Assembly (NCBI GenBank): GCA_943788675.1
Contig: CALSRE010000001.1
Span: 361,400-425,399, forward strand
Source of the DNA: an uncultured bacterium
GTDB taxonomy: Bacteria; Fidelibacterota; Marinisomatia; Marinisomatales; Marinisomataceae
Direction: 5' to 3'
Length of the DNA stretch: 64,000 nt
In this document: piece by piece, positions 24,142 to 32,901 of the stretch
Layout of the letters: each line of letters starts with the position of its first letter
Position numbering within the stretch: position 1 is the stretch's first letter
The notes under the pieces: generated by a model
Told to the model about the DNA's origin: nothing
Database searches by the model: none
What the model saw: the letters and a program-made list of their open reading frames with translations, nothing else
Translations under genes and position numbers: made by a program

Positions 24142-24618
24142 ATGTATAAATTATTTTTTAAAATAATTTTACTACACACAGTAGTTTTTAGTCATCAATT
24201 CTTTTTGACAACCACTGAAGTACGCTTGAGTGACAATCAAAAAAATTTAGAAGTAACTATTCAGACATTTTCTCATGATGTCGAAGCTTTATTGAAAGCT
24301 GCTAATTTTAATTTAGCAAATCTTGGTTCAGAAAGAGAAGATAATGCAATTGATGACTTTTTAATTGATTATCTTTCCGATAATTTTATTATTCAAGATC
24401 ATTTTTGGAAGTACATTGGTAAAAAAATAGATGGAGATTTCACCTTATTTTTTTTAGAAATTGAACAATTTAAATCTTCATCTAATGTTTCTATCTTTAA
24501 TACAATTTTTATGGATATGTATGATAAACAGCAAAATATTATGAATGTTTATGGACAAAGAAATGTTCAATCAGCTACAATGACGATTGATAATCCAGCG
24601 TTTAAGTTTAAGCTGTAA
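24142..24618 (+). CDS. DUF6702-like secreted protein
   Basis: The 158-residue protein has a signal peptide (to about FSHQ, residue 18) and the pattern FFLTTTEVRLSDNQKNLEVTI...FSHDVEALL, which matches a Bacteroidota family of small periplasmic proteins (DUF6702) of unknown function. These often follow an M1 peptidase gene, as here (19 nt downstream). Its 3' end overlaps the converging lgt gene by 11 nt. Confidence 0.72.
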   Translation: MYKLFFKIILLHTVVFSHQFFLTTTEVRLSDNQKNLEVTIQTFSHDVEALLKAANFNLANLGSEREDNAIDDFLIDYLSDNFIIQDHFWKYIGKKIDGDFTLFFLEIEQFKSSSNVSIFNTIFMDMYDKQQNIMNVYGQRNVQSATMTIDNPAFKFKL

Positions 24619-25510
24619 TAGTTTCTTTTTTGCCAACATACCATATATATGTTCCACTTAACATCATAGCGATACATAGCAGTTGACCCATACTAAGGTT
24701 AAGAAATATAAACCCTAAGTGTGCATCAGGCTCTCTAAAATATTCAATGCAAAAACGAAAGAATCCATACCCAAATACATATAATCCACTATTGAATCCT
24801 AGTTTGTTATGATTATTAAAAGATTTAATAATAGCATACAGGACAATGCCTTCGAATAATGCTTCATATAATTGAGATGGATGTCTGAGTAGTTGATCTC
24901 CTGCATTTGGGAAGTACATTCCAATGGATGATTCTGTGGTTCTACCGTACAATTCTCCATTTATAAAATTGCCTATCCTTCCAAAGAAGTATCCTAATGG
25001 AATTGCAGACGTTAGAAAGTCAGCTAAAACAAATAGATGAAGATTTACTTTACGACTAAACAGCCAGATTGCAGTGACTACTCCAAGAACTCCACCGTGG
25101 TATGACATGCCGGCTATACCTGTAAAAATCCAGTTTCCATTATAATATTTAAATGGTAAAAGAATTTCTAAAGGATTAGAAAAATAATATTCAAAATTAT
25201 AGAAAAAAACATATCCAAATCTTGCACCTATAAGCAGTCCAATAAAGCACCAAGATAATAAGTCTTCAAATTGTTCAAGATTTATTTTATTAAATGAATT
25301 ATTTTTGATTTGCCGACTACATAGAATATAGACTACACCAAATGCAACTAAATACATTGTAGAATACCAATAGATTCTTAAAGGACCGATAGATATAAGA
25401 ATAGGGTCCATTTTGGAAGGAAGAGTCTGCCACCATGATAAGAAATCCATATTGGAAGATACAAAAAATACTTTGTAACCTAAAAAAAAATTATATAACC
25501 TCGAATACAC
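24608..25510 (-). CDS. lgt: Prolipoprotein diacylglyceryl transferase
   Basis: The protein transfers diacylglycerol from phosphatidylglycerol to the lipobox Cys of prolipoproteins in the inner membrane. It has seven membrane helices, the Lgt signature GRIGNFINGELYGR near 179-192, YHGGVLG with the essential His near 137, and HPSQLYEAL. The 300-residue reading uses ATG at 25510; an internal Met at residue 21 (25450) gives 280 residues and fits the usual N terminus better. It is the only lipoprotein-maturation gene in the window, which carries several lipoprotein genes. Confidence 0.92.
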   Translation of the reverse strand: MYSRLYNFFLGYKVFFVSSNMDFLSWWQTLPSKMDPILISIGPLRIYWYSTMYLVAFGVVYILCSRQIKNNSFNKINLEQFEDLLSWCFIGLLIGARFGYVFFYNFEYYFSNPLEILLPFKYYNGNWIFTGIAGMSYHGGVLGVVTAIWLFSRKVNLHLFVLADFLTSAIPLGYFFGRIGNFINGELYGRTTESSIGMYFPNAGDQLLRHPSQLYEALFEGIVLYAIIKSFNNHNKLGFNSGLYVFGYGFFRFCIEYFREPDAHLGFIFLNLSMGQLLCIAMMLSGTYIWYVGKKETITA

Positions 25511-25513
25511 ATT

Positions 25514-26041
25514 ATGATTTTATCAGGAAAGGAAATTTTAAAAAGAAAAGATACGGATATCATTATTGATCCGTTTAGGGAAGAGCAAGTAAATCCTAAT
25601 AGTTATAATCTAAGACTTCATAATGAATTAATGGTTTATGATAAAACACCTTTAGATATGAAGAAAGATAATACGGCATCTAAAATTATCATTCCGGAAG
25701 AGGGGTTGTTACTTGAAAGTAGAAAATTATATTTAGGAAGAACTATTGAATATACTGAAACGCATAATCTTGTTCCTATGCTTGAAGGAAGATCTTCTGT
25801 TGGAAGGCTAGGTCTTTTTGTGCACGTAACCGCAGGATTTGGAGATGTGGGCTTTAAGGGGTACTGGACGTTAGAAATTTTTTGTGCTCAACCTATAAAA
25901 ATTTATCCATCTGTAGAAATTTGTCAAATTTTTTATCATTCTGTTGAAGGAGATGTTGATCCTTACAAAAGTGGAAAATATCAAGGAAACAAAGATATTC
26001 AAACAAGCATGCTTTATAAAGATTTTAAAAAAGATGAATAG
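25514..26041 (+). CDS. dcd: dCTP deaminase
   Basis: The 175-residue protein converts dCTP to dUTP in pyrimidine deoxynucleotide supply. It shows [32 protein letters not shown] (substrate loop with the catalytic Arg/Ser) and [15 protein letters not shown] with the catalytic Glu in TLEI. Length is close to the homotrimeric Dcd family. It is divergent from lgt with only 3 nt between the two starts, and its end overlaps the yidD start by 8 nt. Confidence 0.93.
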   Translation: MILSGKEILKRKDTDIIIDPFREEQVNPNSYNLRLHNELMVYDKTPLDMKKDNTASKIIIPEEGLLLESRKLYLGRTIEYTETHNLVPMLEGRSSVGRLGLFVHVTAGFGDVGFKGYWTLEIFCAQPIKIYPSVEICQIFYHSVEGDVDPYKSGKYQGNKDIQTSMLYKDFKKDE

Positions 26042-26264
26042 GCTATTAATCCTTCCTTTTATTGTCTTAATAAAATTTTATCAAACATTAATTTCTCCTC
26101 TTTTAGGCTCAAACTGTAGATATCAACCTACTTGCTCAGAGTATAGTATTGAAGCATTAAAAACCTGGGGCCTGTTCAAAGGATTATTAATATCTTTAAA
26201 AAGAATTTTTAAGTGTCATCCTTGGGGTGGAAAAGGGTATGACCCTGTTCCAAAAAAAGATTAA
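26034..26264 (+). CDS. yidD: Membrane protein insertion efficiency factor YidD
   Basis: The 76-residue product has the conserved set [33 protein letters not shown] and [12 protein letters not shown] with both Cys residues of the family. YidD is a small amphipathic membrane-associated protein that helps YidC insert proteins. I chose the ATG at 26034 inside the end of dcd; the longer open frame upstream lies in the dcd gene and is not homologous. Confidence 0.92.
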   Translation: MNRLLILPFIVLIKFYQTLISPLLGSNCRYQPTCSEYSIEALKTWGLFKGLLISLKRIFKCHPWGGKGYDPVPKKD

Positions 26265-26266
26265 CA

Positions 26267-26971
26267 ATGTATGAATTCATAGAAAGCTTAGAAGCCTTAC
26301 TCAATAATAACTTTACTTATACTATTATATTTATTTTAGGAATGTTTCATGCATTAGAGCCTGGACATGGTAAAACCTTAATTCTTGCATATTTAAGCGG
26401 AGGTTCAATTCAAACAGCTGGATCGCTAAAGATTATCAGTGGATTAATTTTGACACACTTTATCTTATTTTCATTTATTGCATTTTTATTGAAGGCAGGT
26501 GGAGAGTCATTCCCAATTCTTGAGTTAATTGGCCCAATACTTATTATTTGTCTTGGTTCATATTTATTTTACAGGTCTATGAAAGAAACTAGGCACGAGC
26601 ATGAAGAAGATTGTGATGACCCGATGCATTTTCATTTTAATGATACAAAATTTGCAAGTCCGTTTGTTACTGGAATGGTTGCTGGTCTTATTCCATGCCC
26701 TTCTGCCATCGCAGTTTTATTAATTGCTGCAAATAAATTTCAGGAAGATAATTACACACTATATTCATCAATTTTCATATATGTATTAGGAATTGCATTG
26801 ACATTAATTAGTATCATGATGCTTTTTCTAGTATTTAAAGATCAATTTACAACTAGACTGAATTCGATTAATAATAAGTTTAATACAAATTTGATAGCAG
26901 CAATGCTAATAATTTTAGTTGGTATATTATATTTAGCTTTAAATCTGCTAGGAGTTGATCATCAGCACTAA
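26267..26971 (+). CDS. NicO/RcnA-type metal exporter
   Basis: The 234-residue membrane protein has the motif HALEPGHGK (His 28 and His 34) in the first helix, as in Ni/Co transporters of the NicO/RcnA group, and a cytoplasmic His/Asp-rich loop (RHEHEEDCDDPMHFHF, about 109-124) that probably senses or binds metal. Six helices are visible. The second conserved element GLIPCPSAIAVLL near 139-151 is also typical. The substrate is probably Ni2+ or Co2+; sulfite exporter-like relatives are an alternative. Its TAA stop shares bases with the converging lipocalin stop (CTAA). Confidence 0.85.
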   Translation: MYEFIESLEALLNNNFTYTIIFILGMFHALEPGHGKTLILAYLSGGSIQTAGSLKIISGLILTHFILFSFIAFLLKAGGESFPILELIGPILIICLGSYLFYRSMKETRHEHEEDCDDPMHFHFNDTKFASPFVTGMVAGLIPCPSAIAVLLIAANKFQEDNYTLYSSIFIYVLGIALTLISIMMLFLVFKDQFTTRLNSINNKFNTNLIAAMLIILVGILYLALNLLGVDHQH

Positions 26972-27480
26972 TCGTGCTTTACTAGTTCAAATTGATCTGC
27001 AGTATATCCAAGTTCAATTAAAGAATTAATAATTTTCTTGTAGTCCTCTTCGCTAACTGATGAAGATCTTCCCATAATCCATCCCATAGTATTTTTTGGG
27101 TAACCTACTGCCATATATTCGTAACTCTCATCAACATAAACTATTTTAAAAGGGAATTTCATGAACGGTATAAATGGCTTTCTCATTTGAATTGTCCATT
27201 CAGCATTAGAAACTTTATTGATAACAGTCCCTTTCTGTCTGATTTGTCTTTGTTTCCCATCTTTAATAGCATCATAGGTTATATCAATTGTACCATCTTC
27301 ATTTAATACATAAGTATCCGATGAGTTTGTTGCCCCTTTTTCAATCATATTAGGCACAAGAGCAATAACAAACCATTTACCCATAAATTTTTCTAAATCC
27401 ACAAATTCAACAGTTTTCATTGTGTCAGCTCCTTTAATAAAGCTCATAAAGATTATTAAGAGTAACAATAACGTTTTCAT
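26968..27480 (-). CDS. Lipocalin (Blc-like)
   Basis: The 170-residue protein has a signal peptide (about residues 1-17) and the bacterial lipocalin pattern: MGKWFVIALVP (GxW motif near 35-37), a run of beta strands, and YMAVGYPKNTMGWIMGRSS. Bacterial lipocalins bind lysophospholipids or fatty acids in the envelope. Unlike E. coli Blc it has no lipobox Cys, so it should be soluble in the periplasm. Confidence 0.85.
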   Translation of the reverse strand: MKTLLLLLIIFMSFIKGADTMKTVEFVDLEKFMGKWFVIALVPNMIEKGATNSSDTYVLNEDGTIDITYDAIKDGKQRQIRQKGTVINKVSNAEWTIQMRKPFIPFMKFPFKIVYVDESYEYMAVGYPKNTMGWIMGRSSSVSEEDYKKIINSLIELGYTADQFELVKHD

Positions 27481-27519
27481 ACTTTAATATTAATAAAATT
27501 TTTGATAAAAAGTTTCAGC

Positions 27520-27810
27520 TTAATTATAAAATGGATTCACTGCTTTAAGAATGGAATCAATAATTGGGAAAATTGCTATCAGCTTGATATAAATTAAATC
27601 GATAAAAGCAAACCCTGGAATTTTAGTAAGGACTTTAAATATTAATGAATATATAATGTAGGCAGTTGAAAAATATTGCAATGTTAATAAAAGAGGAATC
27701 CAGCCAAAAAGACCAATACATAAAATGATGATACTGGAAATAATAAGATATGACTTATCAAGAATTGCTTCAACATTGCAATTTCTTATACTGTAAATTA
27801 ATTTTTTCAC
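27520..27810 (-). CDS. Small membrane protein, 96 residues, unrecognised
   Basis: The product has three hydrophobic stretches (about 22-46, 45-62 and 73-87) and ends in VNPFYN. No family is recognised. Its stop-start arrangement with the upstream DUF3147 gene (it begins at the last base of that gene's stop) shows translational coupling, so the two probably act together in the membrane. Confidence 0.65.
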   Translation of the reverse strand: MKKLIYSIRNCNVEAILDKSYLIISSIIILCIGLFGWIPLLLTLQYFSTAYIIYSLIFKVLTKIPGFAFIDLIYIKLIAIFPIIDSILKAVNPFYN

Positions 27811-28154
27811 TAAATATCTACTCCAATTTTTTTGTATAACATGCTTAAAGCAAAATATAATATGATCATAATCGATATTGAAAAAAACATGCTAGGTACA
27901 AAAGTAACTTTTTTGAGAAAATATGGCAATGTTATAAAAAATGATAACGAGGGCATTATCATTGCAAATACTCCATAAGAAAAATCAATAATTTTATCTA
28001 CATCTCTTGTTTCAAAGTATAGCCATGAAATTGTAATAAGTGATACCATTGGTAATGAAACAATAATTGCCCCCAATAAAGAATCTCTTTTTCCAATTTC
28101 TGAAGCTGCAAATATAATAAGGGCTGATATTAAAATTTTGGCTAAATTGAACAT
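27810..28154 (-). CDS. DUF3147 family membrane protein
   Basis: The 114-residue protein has four membrane helices and the family pattern SEIGKRDSLLGAIIVSLPMVS followed by WLYFETRD and MPSLSFFITLPYFLKK (fragments here kept short). DUF3147 proteins have no known function. It is divergent from the ZIP transporter gene (10 nt between starts), so both may share a control region, and it is coupled to the small membrane gene downstream. Confidence 0.8.
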   Translation of the reverse strand: MFNLAKILISALIIFAASEIGKRDSLLGAIIVSLPMVSLITISWLYFETRDVDKIIDFSYGVFAMIMPSLSFFITLPYFLKKVTFVPSMFFSISIMIILYFALSMLYKKIGVDI

Positions 28155-28164
28155 TAAATAAATT

Positions 28165-28959
28165 ATGGAATTAAATAATATATATCTAGGATTTGCTTTA
28201 GCAACATTTGCAGGACTAAGTACAGGTATTGGGAGCGGTATTGCTCTTTTTACTAAAGCGTCAAATAAAAGATTTTTGGCTATTGCGTTAGGATTGTCAG
28301 CAGGAATAATGATTTATGTATCCTTTATGGAGATGATGCAACTATCATTTGAATCATTGTCATTAATATATGGACCTAATTTTGGAAAATTAATTAGTGT
28401 TACTGGGTTTGTAGTGGGACTATTATTAATGTTGTTAATTGATCAGTTATTTGATCATCAATCTATTGCTGATTTTATTGCCAGATCAGAGGATAAAAAT
28501 GAATCTTCATTGATTAAGGCAGGCGTATTTTCAGCTATTGCTTTGGCAATTCATAACTTTCCTGAAGGCTTTGCAACCTTTACAGCCACAGTATACGATC
28601 CTGCTATTGGCTTGACTTTAGCATCAGCAATTGCTGTTCATAATATTCCTGAAGGCATTGCTGTTTCAGTTCCAATTTATTATGCTACAAAAAGTAAGAA
28701 AAAAGCATTTTATATATCATTTTTATCTGGACTAGCTGAGCCTGTAGGCGCCTTGCTCGGCTTTTTGATTTTCAGAACCGTATTTAATGATGCATTATTT
28801 GGAATATCGTTTGCTTTGTGCGCAGGTATTATGGTATATGTTGCCTTAAATGAATTATTGCCTGTAGCTAAAGATTATGGGGAGCCTAGCGATGCTATTA
28901 TTGGCGTTACTATTGGAATGATTGTAATGGCTGTCAGCCTAATAATGATGTATGCTTAA
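28165..28959 (+). CDS. zupT: ZIP family zinc transporter (ZupT-like)
   Basis: The 264-residue inner-membrane protein imports Zn2+ and other divalent metals. Two membrane helices carry the metal site motifs HNFPEGFATF (near 131-140) and HNIPEGIAVSVP (near 160-171). Eight helices and length fit bacterial ZupT. Its stop shares the palindrome TTAA with the stop of the converging GPx gene (28956-28959). Confidence 0.92.
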   Translation: MELNNIYLGFALATFAGLSTGIGSGIALFTKASNKRFLAIALGLSAGIMIYVSFMEMMQLSFESLSLIYGPNFGKLISVTGFVVGLLLMLLIDQLFDHQSIADFIARSEDKNESSLIKAGVFSAIALAIHNFPEGFATFTATVYDPAIGLTLASAIAVHNIPEGIAVSVPIYYATKSKKKAFYISFLSGLAEPVGALLGFLIFRTVFNDALFGISFALCAGIMVYVALNELLPVAKDYGEPSDAIIGVTIGMIVMAVSLIMMYA

Positions 28960-29546
28960 AGAAGTTCAGTGATTTCTTTAGACATAGGTTTTACAGATTT
29001 ATCAAAAAATTCAACAAGATTTCCATTCTCATCAATTAGATATTTACAAAAATTCCATGTAGGTTTTTTTTCGTTCCATCCATTTAAATCTTTATTTGTA
29101 AGCCAGGTATATACAGGGCTTTGATTTCTTCCCTTGGTGGTAATTTTTGAAAACATTTGAAATGTTACACCATAGTTTTTTTCACAAAAGTCAGCTATAT
29201 CACTATCTGAACCTCTTTCTTGAAATAAGAAATCGTTTGCAGGAAAGCCAAGCACTTCAACATCATTACCATAAATGTCATTTAACTTCTGTAATCCTTC
29301 GTATTGATATGTATAGCCACAACTAGAAGCTGTATTTACAATTAATACTTTTTTTCCTTTGTATTTTTCGAACGAAATCTCTTCCCCATCTATTGATGTA
29401 GCTTTTAAATCATAAAAGCTTGCAATTGCCTTGGATTTTTTTGAAGATTCATCTGAGTTCTTTGCTGAAAATCCAACCAATAGGAATGCAGTGCCTATTG
29501 CTAGGAAAATTATCATTCCGGCAGTGATTGTAAATGTTTTTATCAT
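28956..29546 (-). CDS. Membrane-anchored glutathione peroxidase family protein
   Basis: The 196-residue protein has an N-terminal membrane anchor or signal (about 7-27) and a thioredoxin-fold GPx domain: VNTASSCGYT with the peroxidatic Cys near 77, a GFPANDF motif, and WNFCKYLID near 168-176. Cys replaces selenocysteine. It lacks a clear cytosolic form, so it likely reduces peroxides or lipid peroxides on the outer face of the membrane, using thioredoxin-like donors; a TlpA-like protein is encoded divergently next to it. Confidence 0.88.
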   Translation of the reverse strand: MIKTFTITAGMIIFLAIGTAFLLVGFSAKNSDESSKKSKAIASFYDLKATSIDGEEISFEKYKGKKVLIVNTASSCGYTYQYEGLQKLNDIYGNDVEVLGFPANDFLFQERGSDSDIADFCEKNYGVTFQMFSKITTKGRNQSPVYTWLTNKDLNGWNEKKPTWNFCKYLIDENGNLVEFFDKSVKPMSKEITELL

Positions 29547-29577
29547 ATTATTGTTTAAATTTGCTTGAAAAAATACT

Positions 29578-29724
29578 ATGTATTTAATTAATAAAGAAGA
29601 ATTATCTGGAAAAGCCCTGTGGATAAAAAATCATTTTGAAGAGATATTCATTTGGTTTTCTGTGGTATGTATTCTTATCTCAATGTTGTTTATATTGAGA
29701 TTGTATTTAAATCGTCAAAAATGA
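29578..29724 (+). CDS. Small membrane protein, 48 residues, coupled to TlpA-like gene
   Basis: A 48-codon frame starts at ATG 29578 and ends with TGA at 29722-29724, overlapping the ATG of the next lipoprotein (ATGA). The product has a short charged N terminus (MYLINKEELSGKALWIKNHF, 20 residues) and one helix (IFIWFSVVCILISMLFIL) ending in RLYLNRQK. The ribosome site is weak. The ATGA overlap is the main reason to believe it. Family unknown; it may anchor or partner the thiol-redox lipoprotein. Confidence 0.55.
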   Translation: MYLINKEELSGKALWIKNHFEEIFIWFSVVCILISMLFILRLYLNRQK

Positions 29725-30527
29725 GAATATTACAAATTATATTGGTTTTATCTTTGCTTTCATGTCAGAGCGCGTCTAGTGAAGATGTAAAAACAAATCA
29801 GCCTGAAGCTCCGCAAAGCATGCAACCTAATAATCAAACAACAAATGGGATTGTTTTTAGAGATGCTCAAGGAAATTTTTTAACAGACGCAGAAAAAGAT
29901 AGTATAGTTCAGAACTTGGAAAGCGTGCAGGCGTTAAGACGATATGATGATGAAAACAATAATACAGAATATATTCTTTTCCAAGACTATGAAGATTTAA
30001 GAGGTTTTCTTGAAGACGATGTCATAGCAAATTTGATAGAAGAAAATAAACTAATGCGCTCGGGAGGTAGAGGCGCTGTAATAAATAAAAGAATTAATGA
30101 TCAATGGATAGATAAACCTCTTCCAGCGGGAGATTTAAATATGCTTGACGGATCAACGAAATCATTTGCTGACTATAAGGGAAAAATGCTAGTTATAAAC
30201 TTTTGGTATATCAATTGTGGCCCTTGTATTGCTGAGATGCCTTATTTAAATGACTTGGTTGATAAGTATAGTAATGAAGATATTCAATTTCTTGCATTAA
30301 GTTTTGATTCTAAAACTGATATTAAAAATTTTTTACAGCGTACAGAATTTAAATACGAACAAGGGGCTATTACTCGAGCATTCATGTATGATTTTACACC
30401 AGTTTCACCAGGGCACTTCATTGTAGATGAAGAAGGCATCATTAGAGATATTCTGATTGGAGCCCCTAGGCAGACCTCTATTATTTATCAACGACTGATT
30501 TCCGTAATTGAAAAAAATAAAAAATAA
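29721..30527 (+). CDS. TlpA-like thiol-disulfide lipoprotein
   Basis: The 268-residue product has a lipobox (LSLLSC, Cys 15) and a thioredoxin-like C-terminal domain with the redox motif CGPC in NFWYINCGPCIAEMPYL. It resembles TlpA/ResA proteins that reduce periplasmic disulfides, for example during cytochrome c maturation. A linker and unknown segment occupy residues 20-125. I start it at ATG 29721; a longer frame exists upstream but overlaps the small membrane gene. Cargo and partner are not evident. Confidence 0.85.
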   Translation: MRILQIILVLSLLSCQSASSEDVKTNQPEAPQSMQPNNQTTNGIVFRDAQGNFLTDAEKDSIVQNLESVQALRRYDDENNNTEYILFQDYEDLRGFLEDDVIANLIEENKLMRSGGRGAVINKRINDQWIDKPLPAGDLNMLDGSTKSFADYKGKMLVINFWYINCGPCIAEMPYLNDLVDKYSNEDIQFLALSFDSKTDIKNFLQRTEFKYEQGAITRAFMYDFTPVSPGHFIVDEEGIIRDILIGAPRQTSIIYQRLISVIEKNKK

Positions 30528-30563
30528 ATTCTATTAAGCTTATTCAATGAGTAAATTTTTCTA

Positions 30564-31349
30564 ATGAAAAAATTATTATCACTTATCGTACTTACTTGCT
30601 CATTTCTCAATGCGCAAACACATATTATTCCAGAAGGTTTCACCGGATTTTCAGTGTCTTTCAAGCATGACCAAAATGTAGATTTTTTTGGAGAAGGTAA
30701 ATTTTTAAGAGATAGCTATGGGAATGGCCTTGGTATTGGATATATTTACGATGGAACATTTGGAATTGATTTAGAATATGGATATTCATTTTTTGACAGA
30801 AAAGACGCTTATTCTTTTTTACCAGCTGATTCTGAATTACCCGAACCGTCTGAAGATGAATATTTTAATTTTGTAGAAAACTTTAGATCAGAAAATGCTG
30901 GGATAGGTGATAAAGGATTTTCTTTTGGTCTAACATATTACTTAAACGAAAGTCAAACACTTTTTGATCAAGCGCTTCCTGTTAATCTTTCATTAGGCTT
31001 TCGTTACGGAAGCTCAAATTATAGTAGCAATGCTCTGAATTATTTAGATCAAGATTTTTATGGAAAGTTTTATTCTTTAGAATTTGGCGTGTATAAAGAA
31101 ATTGAAACTTCAGCAAGTTTTTATATGATTCCCCGAATTAAATTAAATATTACCAACGAAAAAAATATACATGACTCATTGACTGAAGACAATGATACAG
31201 AATCATTCAGTCTTTCAAGTAATTATTTTGAGATAGCGCTCCCATTTATTTTAAATAATACCTCAGTTGGCCAACCTTTTGTTGAGCCTAGCATTGCTAA
31301 CAAGTATGGTACAACACATCTAGGGTTAAAATTTGGATTTTTATTTTAA
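30564..31349 (+). CDS. Outer-membrane beta-barrel protein
   Basis: The 261-residue product has a signal peptide ending LNAQ (residues 1-18), strands rich in alternating aromatic residues (GIGYIYDGTFGIDLEYGYSF and similar), and a C-terminal FGFLF, the terminal Phe expected for BAM-dependent barrels. It looks like an eight- to ten-strand porin-like protein. No family is recognised. It follows the TlpA-like gene by 36 nt. Confidence 0.72.
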   Translation: MKKLLSLIVLTCSFLNAQTHIIPEGFTGFSVSFKHDQNVDFFGEGKFLRDSYGNGLGIGYIYDGTFGIDLEYGYSFFDRKDAYSFLPADSELPEPSEDEYFNFVENFRSENAGIGDKGFSFGLTYYLNESQTLFDQALPVNLSLGFRYGSSNYSSNALNYLDQDFYGKFYSLEFGVYKEIETSASFYMIPRIKLNITNEKNIHDSLTEDNDTESFSLSSNYFEIALPFILNNTSVGQPFVEPSIANKYGTTHLGLKFGFLF

Positions 31350-31367
31350 CTAAATATTGAGGCTAAT

Positions 31368-32453
31368 GTGCCAAAAGCATTCAATATTAACTCTGATATT
31401 TCATTAGCTAAAACACTGCCTTCAAGTTTTTACAGAAGTCAAACAACATTTGATAGAATCAAAGATGATGTATTTTTAAAGTCTTGGCAATTTGTTGGAG
31501 ATAATTCTCAAATTAAAATAAATAACTCATTCTCACCTCAAACACTTTTAAACGGCTTTTTAACTGAACCAATTGTTCTTACACGCGACAATAATAGCCA
31601 AGCGCACTGTTTAACAAATGTATGTACTCATCGAGGGAACATAGTGGCTATGGGTTCTGGTAAAGGAAAGAAATTGACCTGCTGTTACCACGGTAGATCC
31701 TTTGAGTTAGATGGAAGCTTTAAATCAATGCCTGAATTTGAAAAAGCAAAAAATTTTCCATCAGAAAACGATAATTTACATAGTTTTCCACTTGAAGAGT
31801 GGGGCCCTTTTCTGTTTGCAGGACTCAATCCGTCTTTTGATTTTAAAAATGTATTAGACACTATGAATGAAAGAATCGGGTTTTTACCATTAAATGAATT
31901 TTCTTTCAATCCAAATCTCTCAAAAGATTATCTAGTGCATTGTCACTGGGCGTTATATTGCGACAACTATTTGGAAGGATTTCATATTCCTTTTGTGCAT
32001 GAAGGTTTGAATAAGGTATTGGATTATGGAAATTACGAAACCAAGATTTTTGATTATTGCAACTTGCAAATTGGATATTCTGATGAATCCAATGAGGTTT
32101 TTGATTTGCCAAAAGGGCATATCGATGAGGGGAAATCTATTGCAGCATATTATTTTTGGATCTATCCTAATATGATGTTCAATTTTTATCCATGGGGACT
32201 TTCAATTAATGTTGTAAAGCCATTATCAATCAATAAAACTAAAGTATCGTTTCTAACATATATTTATGATGAATCTAAATTGCAAAAAGGTGCTGGAAAC
32301 GATATTGATAAGGTTGAAAGAGAAGATGAGTTTATAGTTGAGAGTGTAAATAAAGGAATTCAATCTTCTTTTTATAAAGCAGGAAGATATTCGCCGAGCA
32401 GAGAGCAAGGGGTACATCATTTTCATCGTTTACTAGCTAAATCTTTAAAATAA
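31368..32453 (+). CDS. Rieske-type aromatic ring-hydroxylating oxygenase alpha subunit
   Basis: The 361-residue protein has the Rieske 2Fe-2S site CTHRG ... CCYHGR (near 86-110) and the mononuclear iron site DNYLEGFHIPFVHEGL (Asp, two His near 200-214) of ring-hydroxylating and choline-type monooxygenases. It oxidises an unknown substrate with O2 and a reductase. Start is GTG with GAGG upstream. No reductase gene is adjacent, so the electron donor must be encoded elsewhere. Betaine synthesis or degradation, or sterol/aromatic hydroxylation, are possible. Confidence 0.85.
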   Translation: MPKAFNINSDISLAKTLPSSFYRSQTTFDRIKDDVFLKSWQFVGDNSQIKINNSFSPQTLLNGFLTEPIVLTRDNNSQAHCLTNVCTHRGNIVAMGSGKGKKLTCCYHGRSFELDGSFKSMPEFEKAKNFPSENDNLHSFPLEEWGPFLFAGLNPSFDFKNVLDTMNERIGFLPLNEFSFNPNLSKDYLVHCHWALYCDNYLEGFHIPFVHEGLNKVLDYGNYETKIFDYCNLQIGYSDESNEVFDLPKGHIDEGKSIAAYYFWIYPNMMFNFYPWGLSINVVKPLSINKTKVSFLTYIYDESKLQKGAGNDIDKVEREDEFIVESVNKGIQSSFYKAGRYSPSREQGVHHFHRLLAKSLK

Positions 32454-32488
32454 ATATTTTTTAATGGTATACATTATTTATTACCTAG

Positions 32489-32561
32489 CTGGGCTATCTG
32501 GATTCGAACCAGAATTATCTGAATTAACAGTTCAGTGTCTTGCCAGTTAGACCATAGCCCA
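32489..32561 (-). tRNA. tRNA-Asn (GTT)
   Basis: On the minus strand the acceptor TGGGCTA pairs with TAGCCCA, and the stem CTGAA/TTCAG closes loop CTGTTAA with anticodon GTT. T-loop TTCGAAT is standard. CCA is not encoded. Confidence 0.95.
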
Positions 32562-32577
32562 AATAATGTATGGTAGA

Positions 32578-32646
32578 CGGGGGATGATATAGGTATAAAA
32601 AGTAGAATTGAGATATATTTTATGAACTAATCAAGGATTTCCCCCG
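32578..32646. other. GC-rich long-range inverted repeat between tRNAs
   Basis: CGGGGGA (32578-32584) and TCCCCCG (32640-32646) are perfect complements about 55 nt apart in otherwise AT-rich spacer. They may close a structured RNA or mark a tRNA processing unit. No protein gene fits here. Confidence 0.35.
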
Positions 32647-32705
32647 CCCAACTAACTCATATTGACCATTTAATTTAAATACATACTTTTTAAAAATACA
32701 AGAAA

Positions 32706-32729
32706 AAACCGACCAGTCGGTTTATTTTT
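32706..32729. terminator. Bidirectional-looking terminator
   Basis: AAACCGA / TCGGTTT form a stem with loop CCAG, flanked by an A run on the left and a T-rich stretch on the right, so it can act on either strand. On the minus strand it would end tRNA-Glu transcription. Confidence 0.65.
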
Positions 32730-32773
32730 ATCAAAAGACATAATTAGGAGTATGTTTTTGTGGGAAAAGAAAG

Positions 32774-32845
32774 CAGCCCGTAGGGGGATCGAACCCCTGT
32801 TGCATGGATGAAAACCATGAGTCCTAACCACTAGACGAACGGGCC
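32774..32845 (-). tRNA. tRNA-Glu (TTC)
   Basis: On the minus strand the acceptor GGCCCGT pairs with ACGGGCT (first pair G-U). The stem CATGG/CCATG closes loop TTTTCAT, anticodon TTC. CCA is not encoded. Confidence 0.94.
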
Positions 32846-32901
32846 AAAAACGTAGCAAAATATAGACCTAAGATATTATTTTTACAATAGACTTTCTTTA
32901 C

